This document shows, one piece after another, positions 7,569 through 15,599 of a stretch of DNA of 58,675 bases (the first letter of the stretch is position 1; every line of letters starts with the position of its first letter). Position numbers and translations under genes: made by a program. The stretch lies in assembly GCA_001563875.1 (NCBI GenBank), contig LKMN01000003.1:1-58675 (forward strand). The letters are read 5' to 3'. The notes beneath the pieces were generated by a model. That model was not told the DNA's origin. It saw only the letters and a program-made list of their open reading frames with translations, and did no database searches. Source of the stretch: Nanohaloarchaea archaeon B1-Br10_U2g1. GTDB taxonomy: Archaea > Nanohalarchaeota > Nanosalinia > Nanosalinales > Nanosalinaceae.

Positions 7569-8285
7569 ATGGTAGACAAGACACAGAACTGGAGCAGCAA
7601 CTGGAAATCAAGCACCAACCCTTCCAAACAAAGAAAATACAGAGAAAATGCTCCACTACACGTTAAGGATAAACTTATTTCAGCAAACATGGATAAAGAA
7701 CTCAGAGAAGAACTTGACACAAGAAATATTACGATTAGGACCGGCGATAGAGCTAAAGTAATGAGAGGAGACCACAAAGGCCGCGAAGGAATAATCAATA
7801 GAATTGATAGAGACAAAGGAGTTGTGTTTATTGAAGGAATCCAAAATGAGAGACAGGACGGCTCTAAAAGCCAGTTACCGATAAGACCTTCCAACATCCA
7901 GCTTACAGCGCTAAATGTAGATGAGCTTACAAGAATCCAAAAATACGATGTTGACGATGTTGAATCAATCAAGGTTGATGAAGAAGAACTCGAAGTACTT
8001 GAAGAAGATGAAGAAAGTGAAATGATGCAGAGAATGCAAGAGCAGTCGGATACAGAACAAGATGACGAAGATGAAGAAGAGGAAGTACAGGAATCTGAAG
8101 AAAAAGAGGAACCAGAGGAACAAGAAGTAGAATACGAAGAAGTAGTATCTCAAAACATCGGAGAAGTCAAAGAAGAACTAAACAACCTTGAAGAACCTGA
8201 TTACGAAGCAGCACTTAAAGCTGAAAAAGCAGGTAAAGACAGGAAAACCCTTGTAGAATATCTAGAGAACAAGAAAGAGGATTAA
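7569..8285 (+). CDS. rpl24: 50S ribosomal protein uL24 with acidic linker and extra C-terminal module
   Basis: uL24 nucleates 23S rRNA folding and lies near the tunnel exit. Residues 1-125 are the archaeal protein: KQRKYRENAPLHVKDKLISA and the KOW motif IRTGDRAKVMRGDHKGREG (residues 56-74). From about 126 to 187 the chain is very acidic (QDDEDEEEEVQESEEKEEPE). Residues 188-238 form a module with EEPDYEAALKAEKAGKDRKT followed by LVEYLENKKE, closely matching the end of uS3. At 238 residues the protein is about twice the usual archaeal length of roughly 120. The core is certain; the tail's role is not known. Confidence 0.95.
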   Translation: MVDKTQNWSSNWKSSTNPSKQRKYRENAPLHVKDKLISANMDKELREELDTRNITIRTGDRAKVMRGDHKGREGIINRIDRDKGVVFIEGIQNERQDGSKSQLPIRPSNIQLTALNVDELTRIQKYDVDDVESIKVDEEELEVLEEDEESEMMQRMQEQSDTEQDDEDEEEEVQESEEKEEPEEQEVEYEEVVSQNIGEVKEELNNLEEPDYEAALKAEKAGKDRKTLVEYLENKKED

Positions 8286-8288
8286 ATA

Positions 8289-8939
8289 ATGACACATCAG
8301 AAAAGACTCTCAGCACCAAAACACTACCCAATAAAAAGAAAACAGAACACATACGTGTCGACAATCAAAGGATCAAGAAGTAGTGAAAACGCTATACCTG
8401 TTGTACTGTTCCTAAGAGACGTATTAGAATACGCAGACACAGAAAAGGAAGCAAAAGAAATAGTAAGAAAAGGACAGATCTTAAGGAACGGAGAACCTGT
8501 AGGAGATATTAAAGAAGGAGTAGGAATCCTCGACATCATTGAGATAAAAGAGACAGAGGAAATCTACAGAGGAATTAGAAGAGGAAAATACATAGAGTTT
8601 CTCCCTGTAGAAGACAAACGAGCATTCACAAAAATAGTAGGAAAAACCGTTCAAGACGAAGACTACGTATACAGACTTCACAACGGAGAAAACTACAGAA
8701 CTGGAGACGAATACAGCACCGGTAACACACTACTGTTCGAAGACGGAACAGTAAAAGAGCTAGAACTAGAAGAAGGATCAGAAGTACTAGTGATAAAAGG
8801 TAAACACGCCGGAAAAACCGGGGAACTTGAAGAAATCGAGAGAAGAGGGAACAACAAATCCGGAAAAGTCACTAACGGCGAAATGTTTGAAACCAAGATA
8901 GAGAACCTTGTAGCTATAGAAGAGATGGAGGTTGAATAA
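8289..8939 (+). CDS. rps4e: 30S ribosomal protein eS4
   Basis: 216-residue eS4, an archaeal/eukaryotic small-subunit protein with an S4-type RNA-binding domain, a central domain and a KOW domain. Visible are HQKRLSAPKHYPIKRK at the start, AKEIVRKGQILRNGEPVGDI (S4 domain) and VLVIKGKHAGKTGELEEIE (KOW, residues about 165-183). It sits at its usual archaeal position between uL24 and uL5, three bases after uL24. Confidence 0.95.
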   Translation: MTHQKRLSAPKHYPIKRKQNTYVSTIKGSRSSENAIPVVLFLRDVLEYADTEKEAKEIVRKGQILRNGEPVGDIKEGVGILDIIEIKETEEIYRGIRRGKYIEFLPVEDKRAFTKIVGKTVQDEDYVYRLHNGENYRTGDEYSTGNTLLFEDGTVKELELEEGSEVLVIKGKHAGKTGELEEIERRGNNKSGKVTNGEMFETKIENLVAIEEMEVE

Positions 8940-8941
8940 AA

Positions 8942-9454
8942 ATGTCAGAAAACGTAATGAAACAGATCTACGTCAGCAAAGTTACAGTAAACGTTGGTAT
9001 AGGACAAGTCGGAGAAGACGTAGAGAAAGCAGTAGATCTCCTAGAAAAACTAACAGGTAAACAACCTATCAGAGCCGAATCGAAAGAATCAGCAAAAACA
9101 TTCGGGCTCAGAAGTGGACTTAACATAGGAGCTACAGTAACACTAAGAGGAGAAGAAGCAAGAGATTTCGTTGAAAAGGTTGTACCTGCGGTACAAGAAA
9201 TCAATGCAGGATCATTCGACGGAAATGGAAACTTCTCTTTCGGAATATCAGAATATATCGATGTACCAGGAATCGACTACGATGCAGACATCGGTATGAT
9301 GGGATTCGAAGTAACAGTAAACCTAGAGAGACCAGGTTACCGTGTTAAAAGAAGAGACTACAAACCAACAGAGATAGGTAAAGAACATATTGTTTCAGAT
9401 GACGAAGCACAAGGGTTCGTTGAAGAAGAACTCGGAATAGAGGTGGTAGAGTGA
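8942..9454 (+). CDS. rpl5: 50S ribosomal protein uL5
   Basis: 170-residue uL5, which binds 5S rRNA and contacts the P-site tRNA. Typical segments are [43 protein letters not shown]-like (positions 35-55) and [20 protein letters not shown]. The C-terminal [17 protein letters not shown] is the archaeal form. The stop codon overlaps the GTG start of uS14. Confidence 0.96.
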   Translation: MSENVMKQIYVSKVTVNVGIGQVGEDVEKAVDLLEKLTGKQPIRAESKESAKTFGLRSGLNIGATVTLRGEEARDFVEKVVPAVQEINAGSFDGNGNFSFGISEYIDVPGIDYDADIGMMGFEVTVNLERPGYRVKRRDYKPTEIGKEHIVSDDEAQGFVEEELGIEVVE

Positions 9455-9675
9455 GCTACGAAAAAGTACTTGAACAGATTAAACACAAGAAAGGAAAGAG
9501 AGAAAGATTTGAGAAACATAACGCGCCTAAAGACCGCGACTACGGAAAATCCAAGAAAGAATGCAGAAGATGCGGAAGAACAGGAAGAGGAGTAATCAGC
9601 GAATACAACCTCAACTACTGTAGACAGTGCTTCCGTGAAATCGCAGAAGACCTCGGTTTCGAACAACTAAAATAG
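9451..9675 (+). CDS. rps14: 30S ribosomal protein uS14 (zinc type)
   Basis: uS14 of the small-subunit head; 74 residues, slightly longer than the 50-60 usual for archaea because of a basic N-terminal extension. The zinc site is two cysteine pairs, [10 protein letters not shown] and YCRQCF, followed by the standard [13 protein letters not shown] ending. The start is GTG within the uL5 stop region (GTGA overlap). uS8 follows after 11 bases with an AGGTGA ribosome-binding site. Confidence 0.95.
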   Translation: MSYEKVLEQIKHKKGKRERFEKHNAPKDRDYGKSKKECRRCGRTGRGVISEYNLNYCRQCFREIAEDLGFEQLK

Positions 9676-9686
9676 GTGAATAAAAG

Positions 9687-10076
9687 ATGCAGCATGATAC
9701 ACTAAGCGACGCATTATCCTCGATAAACAACGCAGCTAGGAATGATAAAGAATACGCAGAAGTCAGTCCTACATCCAATATAGTACAGAATGTCCTCCTG
9801 AAACTCCAGGAGGAAGGATACGTAGGAGTATTCGAACTAGTAGAAGATGGAAAAGGAGGCAAATTCAAAGTAGAGGTACAGAACACTGTAAACCAGTGTC
9901 AGCCCGTGAAACCGAACTTCTACGTAAAAAGCGACGAATACACAGAGTGGGCTAAAAGATACCTACCAGCAAGAAACTTCGGAAAACTCATCGTAACAAC
10001 TCCACGTGGAGTCCTAACACATGACGAAGCAGTGGAAGAAAACGTAGGAGGAAAACTCCTAGGATACGTCTACTAG
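9687..10076 (+). CDS. rps8: 30S ribosomal protein uS8
   Basis: 129-residue uS8, an assembly protein binding helix 21 of 16S rRNA. The archaeal start MQHDTLSDALSSINNAAR and the RYLPARNFGKLIVTTPRGVL and THDEAVEENVGGKLLGYVY segments are diagnostic. In bacteria uS8 represses the spc operon; nothing in the sequence here demonstrates that. uL6 begins 13 bases later, after GAGGGC. Confidence 0.96.
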   Translation: MQHDTLSDALSSINNAARNDKEYAEVSPTSNIVQNVLLKLQEEGYVGVFELVEDGKGGKFKVEVQNTVNQCQPVKPNFYVKSDEYTEWAKRYLPARNFGKLIVTTPRGVLTHDEAVEENVGGKLLGYVY

Positions 10077-10089
10077 CGAGGGCAAAAGA

Positions 10090-10617
10090 ATGAAACTTAT
10101 TACCGAACTACCAGAAGACGCAGAAGCAAGCTACAAAGAAGGGATTTTAACAGTAGAAAGATCAGGGAACTCTCTAGAAAGAAAACTAGATCACGCCCAA
10201 GTAGATGTGAAAGTAGAAGATGGAGAAGTAGCTTTCGAAGCACTAGAAGATCGTAAAAACATTACTAGTATAGCAAAAACCTTTCAGAGCCACTTAGAAA
10301 ACATGATTGAAGGTCTAGAAAACGAATACGTCTACAAGATGAAAGGTGTTTACGCACACTTCCCTATGACAATAAAGACAGAAAGCAACCAGATAGTAAT
10401 CGAAAACTTCATGGGAGAAAGATATCCAAGAAAAGTAGATATAGAAGAAGGCGTAGACGTACAAGTAAACGGAGAAGACGTAGAAATCAGCGGACCAGAC
10501 AAAGAAGCAGTAGGACTTACAGCAGGAAGACTAGAACAGTTATGCAAAAAAGGAAACAGAGATCCAAGAACCTTCCAAGACGGCGTATACATAACAAGTA
10601 AAGGTGATGAGGAATGA
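10090..10617 (+). CDS. rpl6: 50S ribosomal protein uL6
   Basis: 175-residue uL6 made of two duplicated beta-sheet domains near the factor-binding site. Recognisable segments are SHLENMIEGLENEYVYKMKG in the first domain and GERYPRKVDIEEGVDVQVNG and the ending NRDPRTFQDGVYITSKGDEE in the second. The ATG of eL32 overlaps its stop by four bases. Acidic surface residues are abundant, as in halophile homologues. Confidence 0.96.
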   Translation: MKLITELPEDAEASYKEGILTVERSGNSLERKLDHAQVDVKVEDGEVAFEALEDRKNITSIAKTFQSHLENMIEGLENEYVYKMKGVYAHFPMTIKTESNQIVIENFMGERYPRKVDIEEGVDVQVNGEDVEISGPDKEAVGLTAGRLEQLCKKGNRDPRTFQDGVYITSKGDEE

Positions 10618-10961
10618 GCAAGAAAAAGAAGAAATTCAAGAGAGAAGGATCACACAAGAAGAAACAGACACCAAGCTCCTGGAGAAAACCTAGAGGAAGA
10701 CACAGCAACGCAAGACTACAGAAAAAACACGCAGCGCCACTACCAAAGTCCGGATACAGAACATCCAAAGAAATAAGAGGAAAGCATCCTTCCGGATACG
10801 AAGAAGTAATGGTACACAACACATCAGACCTAGAAAAAATTGATCCAGAAACCGAGGCAGCAAGGATAGCATCCTCAGTAGGAGCAAAGAAAAAAGAACA
10901 GATAGTTGAAAAAGCTGACGAAGAAGATATCAAAGTACTGAACCCGGGTGAAGAACAATGA
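10614..10961 (+). CDS. rpl32e: 50S ribosomal protein eL32
   Basis: 115-residue eL32, an archaeal/eukaryotic large-subunit protein. The basic first half has the signature SSWRKPRGRHSNARLQKKH and PKSGYRTSKEIRGKHPSGYE. The C-terminal half follows VMVHNTSDLEKIDPETEAAR, with IASSVGAKKKEQIVEKA matching the family's conserved helix. It is coupled to uL6 upstream and eL19 downstream by ATGA overlaps. Confidence 0.95.
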   Translation: MSKKKKKFKREGSHKKKQTPSSWRKPRGRHSNARLQKKHAAPLPKSGYRTSKEIRGKHPSGYEEVMVHNTSDLEKIDPETEAARIASSVGAKKKEQIVEKADEEDIKVLNPGEEQ

Positions 10962-11398
10962 ACCTAAAGAGTCAGAAACGAATGGCAGCAGAAATACTAG
11001 ATGTAGGAGAAACCCGTGTATGGCTAGATCCTGAACAGAAAGACCGTATAGACGAAGCAATAACACGGCAAGATATCAGAAACCTGATAGAAGGAGGAGC
11101 AATAGAGAAGAAACCCAAAAAAGGCACCTCAAAAGGAAGAAGCAGAAAGAAGAAGAAACAGAAAAAGAAAGGAAGAAGAAAAGGCCACGGGAAGAGAAAA
11201 GGAAAGAAGACAGCAAGGAAAGGATCCAAAGAGAATTGGCAAGAACAGATCAGAGCTATCAGAAAACGGTTGAAGGAAATGAAAGAAAACGAAGATATCA
11301 GCAACGAAAAATACTGGAAGCTGTACGATATGGCTAACGGAGGCTTCTTCAGAGACGTTAAACACCTAGAAAACCACGCAGAAAACAAGATGGAGTGA
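10958..11398 (+). CDS. rpl19e: 50S ribosomal protein eL19
   Basis: 146-residue eL19, a long helical protein bridging the subunits. MNLKSQKRMAAEILDVGETRVW and the LIEGGAIEKKPKKGTSKGRS segment are strongly conserved. The middle is extremely lysine/arginine-rich (KKKKQKKKGRRKGHGKRKGK), unlike the acidic proteome around it, because it threads through rRNA. The start overlaps the eL32 stop. Confidence 0.96.
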   Translation: MNLKSQKRMAAEILDVGETRVWLDPEQKDRIDEAITRQDIRNLIEGGAIEKKPKKGTSKGRSRKKKKQKKKGRRKGHGKRKGKKTARKGSKENWQEQIRAIRKRLKEMKENEDISNEKYWKLYDMANGGFFRDVKHLENHAENKME

Positions 11399-11403
11399 TA
11401 AAA

Positions 11404-11913
11404 ATGGCAGATAACTCAAACTACGCACTACCTTTCCAGAGAAGAAGAGAACAGAAAACAAACTACAAACAGAGATTAAAACTACTGAAATCAGGTAAAC
11501 CACGTCTAGTAGTAAGAACATCAAACAACCATACACAGGTACATATATCCAAGTATGCAGACGATGGAGACCAAAACACATCACAGACAGTCAGCAAAGA
11601 ACTTGAAGAGTACGGATGGGAGAACCATACCGGAAACCTGCCAGCAGCATATCTAACAGGATTCCTAGCAGCAAAGAAAGCTGAAGTAGGTGAAGCAATA
11701 CTAGATACAGGACTAAAAGAGAAGAACAAAGGAGGAAGAATGTTTGCAGCTGTACAAGGAGCAATAGACGCCGGACTAGAAGTACCGGTAGGAGAAAAGA
11801 TGGTTCCCTCTGAAGGAAGACTTAGAGGCGAACATATAGAAGAAATAACTGGAGAAAACGTGACAGAAAACTTCGAAAACGTAAAAGAAGAGATAGAAGG
11901 TGAGTTCAAATGA
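11404..11913 (+). CDS. rpl18: 50S ribosomal protein uL18
   Basis: 169-residue uL18, part of the 5S rRNA particle with uL5. Hallmarks are QRRREQKTNYKQRLKLLKSG, KPRLVVRTSNNHTQVHI, the AAYLTGFLAAKKA helix and AVQGAIDAGLEVP. A GTG at 11395 is in frame and overlaps the eL19 stop, but GGAG (11392-11395) is correctly spaced for the ATG at 11404, and MADNSNYALPFQRRR matches the usual archaeal N-terminus, so I use 11404. Confidence 0.93.
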   Translation: MADNSNYALPFQRRREQKTNYKQRLKLLKSGKPRLVVRTSNNHTQVHISKYADDGDQNTSQTVSKELEEYGWENHTGNLPAAYLTGFLAAKKAEVGEAILDTGLKEKNKGGRMFAAVQGAIDAGLEVPVGEKMVPSEGRLRGEHIEEITGENVTENFENVKEEIEGEFK

Positions 11914-12572
11914 ATCAGGAAGAGACAGAAATATGGAAACCCAAGACCAAACTCGGTAAAAAAGTCGCTAACGGACAGATAACAGATATTAAAGAAGCGT
12001 TAAACTCCGGATACAAGATAATGGAGGAAGAGTTAGTGGATCAACTAACCAATCTAGAAGAAGAAGTAATCCTAATCGGTGGAACTCCAGGAAAAGGAGG
12101 AGGAATAAGAAGAACAGTCTCCAAAAGAACAGTAAGAATGCACAAATCCGGAGGAAGACACTCCTCAAACGCCATGGTAGTACTAGGAGACAGAAGAAAC
12201 GTTATAGGAATCGGCGAAGGAGAGTCAAGCGACACACGAGCAGCAATAGAAGACGCCACAAGGAACGCAAAACTCAACCTTATAGAGGTACAGAGAGGAC
12301 AAGGATCTTGGGAAGACCAAGGAGAAGACAACTCAAGCATCCCATTCAAAGTATCAGGGAAAAGCGGATCAGTAGAAGTAGAACTAATGCCTGCACCGAG
12401 AGGGACAGGACTAGCCTGCAGCGATGAAGTCAAGAAACTATTCGAACTGGCAGGGATAGAAAACATCTACATGAAAAGCCGTGGACAGACACAAACACGA
12501 GAAAACCTAATCAAAGCAACATTCAATGCTTTGAAAAAACTAAACGAATACGAAGTACCAGAGACTGAGTAG
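11910..12572 (+). CDS. rps5: 30S ribosomal protein uS5
   Basis: 220-residue uS5 at the mRNA entry channel, influencing decoding accuracy. The double-stranded-RNA-binding-like N-domain has SKRTVRMHKSGGRHSSNAMV and GDRRNVIGIGEGESSDTRAA. The C-domain has MPAPRGTGLACSDEVKKLF and the final SRGQTQTRENLIKATFNALK. It is coupled to uL18 by an ATGA overlap; uL30 starts one base after its stop. Confidence 0.96.
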   Translation: MNQEETEIWKPKTKLGKKVANGQITDIKEALNSGYKIMEEELVDQLTNLEEEVILIGGTPGKGGGIRRTVSKRTVRMHKSGGRHSSNAMVVLGDRRNVIGIGEGESSDTRAAIEDATRNAKLNLIEVQRGQGSWEDQGEDNSSIPFKVSGKSGSVEVELMPAPRGTGLACSDEVKKLFELAGIENIYMKSRGQTQTRENLIKATFNALKKLNEYEVPETE

Positions 12573-12573
12573 A

Positions 12574-12921
12574 ATGATAGCAGCAGTAAGAGTCAGAGGC
12601 GATGTAGACGTATCGCACAAAGTATCAAGAACACTACAAGATCTAAACCTAGAGAAAAAGAATAGTTGTGTAGTATTTGAAGATACTGAATCAGTAAGAG
12701 GAATGCTAAAAGTTGGAAAAGACTACATAGCCTATGGAGAAATTTCCGAAGATACAGTAGAGAAGTTATCAGAAAGAAACGGAGAAGAAGTAAAATCAGG
12801 TGACGTTATCAACCTTTCACCGCCTTCAGGAGGATACAGAGACACAAAAAGACAGGTACAGCAGGGCGGAGCACTCGGAAAAAGAGAAAACATGGACGAA
12901 CTAGTCCAAAAAATGGTTTAA
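12574..12921 (+). CDS. rpl30: 50S ribosomal protein uL30 (short form)
   Basis: uL30 is recognised by AAVRVRGDVDVSHKVSRTLQ, then LNLEKKNSCVVFEDTESVRG-type segments and VINLSPPSGGYRDTKRQVQQ. At 115 residues it is shorter than typical archaeal uL30 (about 150), lacking part of the C-terminal archaeal extension. Flanked by uS5 and uL15 in the standard order. Confidence 0.92.
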   Translation: MIAAVRVRGDVDVSHKVSRTLQDLNLEKKNSCVVFEDTESVRGMLKVGKDYIAYGEISEDTVEKLSERNGEEVKSGDVINLSPPSGGYRDTKRQVQQGGALGKRENMDELVQKMV

Positions 12922-12932
12922 GGTGATAAACA

Positions 12933-13361
12933 ATGGTTAAGAGACGTAAGAAGAAAAAGAAAAGCGGAAGTCACGGATACGGATCCTCTAAAAAGAACAG
13001 AGGCGCAGGAAGCCGTGGTGGAAGAGGTAAAGCTGGAAGAGGAAAAAAGGCAAAACACGAAAAGATGACCAAAGAAGGAATCCACAAACTTGGAGAGAAA
13101 GGATTCACATCAAGAAAGGATAGTCAAGAAGGCATCAACCTTAGAGACATCGATCAGAGAATCGAAGAATTCGTGGAAGAAGGCTTTGCAGAAGAAAAAA
13201 ATGATAGCTATGTATTCTATGCCAACAAAGCTGGGTACGACAAGGTACTTGGAAAAGGAAAACTTTACAAGGACATAGAGATTCATGCAGAGAACTTCTC
13301 AGATTCAGCTAAAGAAAAGATTGAAGAAACCGACTCAGAAATAGTTGAAATAGAAGAGTAA
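12933..13361 (+). CDS. rpl15: 50S ribosomal protein uL15
   Basis: 142-residue uL15. The N-terminal half is the basic glycine-rich arm (GSHGYGSSKKNRGAGSRGGR) that penetrates 23S rRNA. The C-terminal half is the globular domain (INLRDIDQRIEEFVEEGFAE), more acidic and ending in TDSEIVEIEE. AAGGTGATAA gives a good ribosome-binding site at 12920-12925. Last ribosomal gene of the spc segment; secY follows after 59 bases, the usual archaeal order. Confidence 0.95.
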   Translation: MVKRRKKKKKSGSHGYGSSKKNRGAGSRGGRGKAGRGKKAKHEKMTKEGIHKLGEKGFTSRKDSQEGINLRDIDQRIEEFVEEGFAEEKNDSYVFYANKAGYDKVLGKGKLYKDIEIHAENFSDSAKEKIEETDSEIVEIEE

Positions 13362-13420
13362 CATGAGGACTATTAAACAATCCTCTCAAAGAACATTGTA
13401 CGAAGGTGTTTTGAACTAGA

Positions 13421-14809
13421 ATGTCTAAACTTCTCCAAGTAGCAGAACTTCTACCAACAGTGAAGGAACCAAAGAAAGAGCAGTCACTAAAACAGATGCT
13501 TACTTGGACAGGGATTGTATTACTACTTTACTTCTTTTTAGTATCTATAGATGTCTACGGTGGAGACGCAGCCGCTGTAGAACAAGCACTTCAGCAGCTG
13601 GGAGAAGTACAGACTGTTATGGGTGCTGAAATAGGATCAATTGTAACACTTGGTATTGCACCTATCGTTACATCCTCCATTGTACTACAGATGATGGTAG
13701 GTTCAGAGATACTTCCTTGGGACACCAACACCCAGGAAGGAAAACGGAAGTTCCAGAGCACACAGAAACTGCTTGCCTATACTTTAGCACTTGTACAGGC
13801 GTCAGGTTTCGTTCTAGCAGGAACATTCGGAGACGTAACAGGAGATCCTGTACTGACAGGTCTACTAATTGGACAGATAACGTTGGGCGGATGGATAATA
13901 ATAATACTAGACGACTTAGTGCAGAAATGGGGATTCGGATCAGGAGTAGGACTGTTCATTGCCGCAGGAGTATCACAAGCAGTATATATGAGCATGTTGT
14001 CCCCATTAACCCAGACAGGACAGCTTTACTGGCTTGTAGACGGTAACCCTGAAGGAATGCTTATATCCTTCTTTACAACCTTAGAGTTCACACAGCTGCT
14101 ACCTCTTGTATCTACACTATTAGTTTTCGTAGTGGTTGTCTACCTACAGGCCATGAAGGTTGAGATACCTCTAACATTTGGAAACGTTAGAGGCTTTGGG
14201 CAAAAATGGCCGTTGAAATTCCTATACACCTCTGTTATGCCTGTCATCCTTATTGTAGCAGCACTGGCTAACGTAAACATAATGGCTACATTCTTGGCAG
14301 GTGACGATGGCTGTAGCATCCTAGGATGTTTCGATGCAAACAGTCAGCCTGAAAGCGGGCTTATATACTACTTAACACCGCCTGTAGACTTCTTCCAGCT
14401 ACTGTTTGTATCCGGACCTATGGCGGTTGCAGACCAGATACCTCACGTAATCTTCTATACAGGTGTATACGTTATCGGGTCTATAGTCTTCTCCATATTC
14501 TGGATGAAAACCACAGGCCAAGATTCAGACGCTGTGGCCGATCAAATCCAAAGAACCGGTATGAAGGTGCCAGGATTCAGAAAAGATAAGAGAGTAATAA
14601 AGAAGGTGTTAGACCGTTACATTCCTGGTCTAACAGTTCTGTCGGGAGCAGTTGTAGGATTCATCGCGGCAATGGCAGATATGACCCAGGCGGCAGGAGG
14701 AGGTATAGGTATCCTACTTACAGTTATGATACTTTACCGGCTGTATGAGCAGCTAGCTCAGAAACATATGGAAGAAATTCATCCAGCTATGAAAGAGTTC
14801 TTCCAGTGA
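13421..14809 (+). CDS. secY: Preprotein translocase subunit SecY
   Basis: 462-residue SecY, the channel of the Sec translocon. About ten hydrophobic segments are visible. The family's first helix (WTGIVLLLYFFLVSIDVYGG) is followed by the plug region, GIAPIVTSSIVLQMMVGSEI in helix 2, and the cytoplasmic loop before YIPGLTVLSGAVVGFIAAMA. It follows uL15 as in most archaea. An adenylate kinase gene, common next in archaea, is missing here; the YidC/EMC3-like gene comes directly after, which fits joint membrane-protein insertion. Confidence 0.96.
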   Translation: MSKLLQVAELLPTVKEPKKEQSLKQMLTWTGIVLLLYFFLVSIDVYGGDAAAVEQALQQLGEVQTVMGAEIGSIVTLGIAPIVTSSIVLQMMVGSEILPWDTNTQEGKRKFQSTQKLLAYTLALVQASGFVLAGTFGDVTGDPVLTGLLIGQITLGGWIIIILDDLVQKWGFGSGVGLFIAAGVSQAVYMSMLSPLTQTGQLYWLVDGNPEGMLISFFTTLEFTQLLPLVSTLLVFVVVVYLQAMKVEIPLTFGNVRGFGQKWPLKFLYTSVMPVILIVAALANVNIMATFLAGDDGCSILGCFDANSQPESGLIYYLTPPVDFFQLLFVSGPMAVADQIPHVIFYTGVYVIGSIVFSIFWMKTTGQDSDAVADQIQRTGMKVPGFRKDKRVIKKVLDRYIPGLTVLSGAVVGFIAAMADMTQAAGGGIGILLTVMILYRLYEQLAQKHMEEIHPAMKEFFQ

Positions 14810-14864
14810 CAGCCCTGAAGTCATAACATCTGGTTTAAAAGACTTCAAACTCTACCTTTAATTT

Positions 14865-15596
14865 ATGGTAGTTGATATTCAGACAGTTTTGACAGGGCTT
14901 TACGGCTTTTACGATGTACTTTTCCAACCTGTCTTAGCCTTAGGGCCTTATTACGCACTGGCATGCTTTTCAGCCGGTCTAGCCGCACTCTTCTCACTTA
15001 TTTACTGGTATCTTTTGGATATAGACAAGGCTGACAAGCTAAAGAAGAAAATAAAGGATAAACAGAGCGAAATGAAGAAGGCGCGTAAAAACGAAGAGTC
15101 CGATAAGGCGTCAGAGTTTATGCAAGAGACCATGCAGCTTAACCAGAAGCTGATGATGCTTAACTTCAAGCCTATGATAGCAACCATGGTATTTGTATCC
15201 CTTATCTTTCCTTGGTTAAGTATAACTTTCTCACCAGACATACCTATGGAGGAAGATAACGGTATCTACACAGGAAGCCTAGAGTACGCAGGTAACTCCA
15301 TACCTATAACAGTTGAAAACAACTCCGAAATGGTTCTAAGTACGGACAATCAGTCCGCAGAATTGGGTGAAGAGATAGAGGCTCATGGAATAACCTGGGA
15401 GTTCCATAGGTTTACAGAAGACAACGGAGGATTCTTCTCAGTATATGATGAGAACGTGGTAAACATGAGAGCCGGATTCGTTGATCTACCTTTCAGTCTA
15501 CCTTTCGCAGGAAGTACATTGAACTGGCTTGGTTTCTACATAATTATGGCCATGCCTTTAACGATTATCTTCCGTAAACTACTTGGAGTGAACTGA
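14865..15596 (+). CDS. YidC/EMC3-like membrane insertase (DUF106 family)
   Basis: 243 residues with hydrophobic segments near residues 22-47, 106-126 and 218-236 and a charged coiled-coil between the first two (DKADKLKKKIKDKQSEMKKA). This layout, plus MLNFKPMIATMVFVSLIFPW, fits the archaeal DUF106 family, distant relatives of YidC/Oxa1 and EMC3 that help insert membrane proteins. The usual place downstream of secY supports this. An extracellular-looking loop of about 90 acidic residues separates helices 2 and 3. The family call is confident; the biochemical role is inferred. Confidence 0.85.
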   Translation: MVVDIQTVLTGLYGFYDVLFQPVLALGPYYALACFSAGLAALFSLIYWYLLDIDKADKLKKKIKDKQSEMKKARKNEESDKASEFMQETMQLNQKLMMLNFKPMIATMVFVSLIFPWLSITFSPDIPMEEDNGIYTGSLEYAGNSIPITVENNSEMVLSTDNQSAELGEEIEAHGITWEFHRFTEDNGGFFSVYDENVVNMRAGFVDLPFSLPFAGSTLNWLGFYIIMAMPLTIIFRKLLGVN

Positions 15597-15599
15597 AAG

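Noticed and set aside
7349-7972. 207-codon open frame antisense to uL14/uL24
   Set aside because: It mirrors the A-rich codons of the strongly coding strand; protein is serine/leucine-rich without family features, opposite two certain genes.
10972-11388. 138-codon frame antisense to eL19
   Set aside because: Low-complexity F/L/S product that is the complement of lysine-rich eL19 codons.
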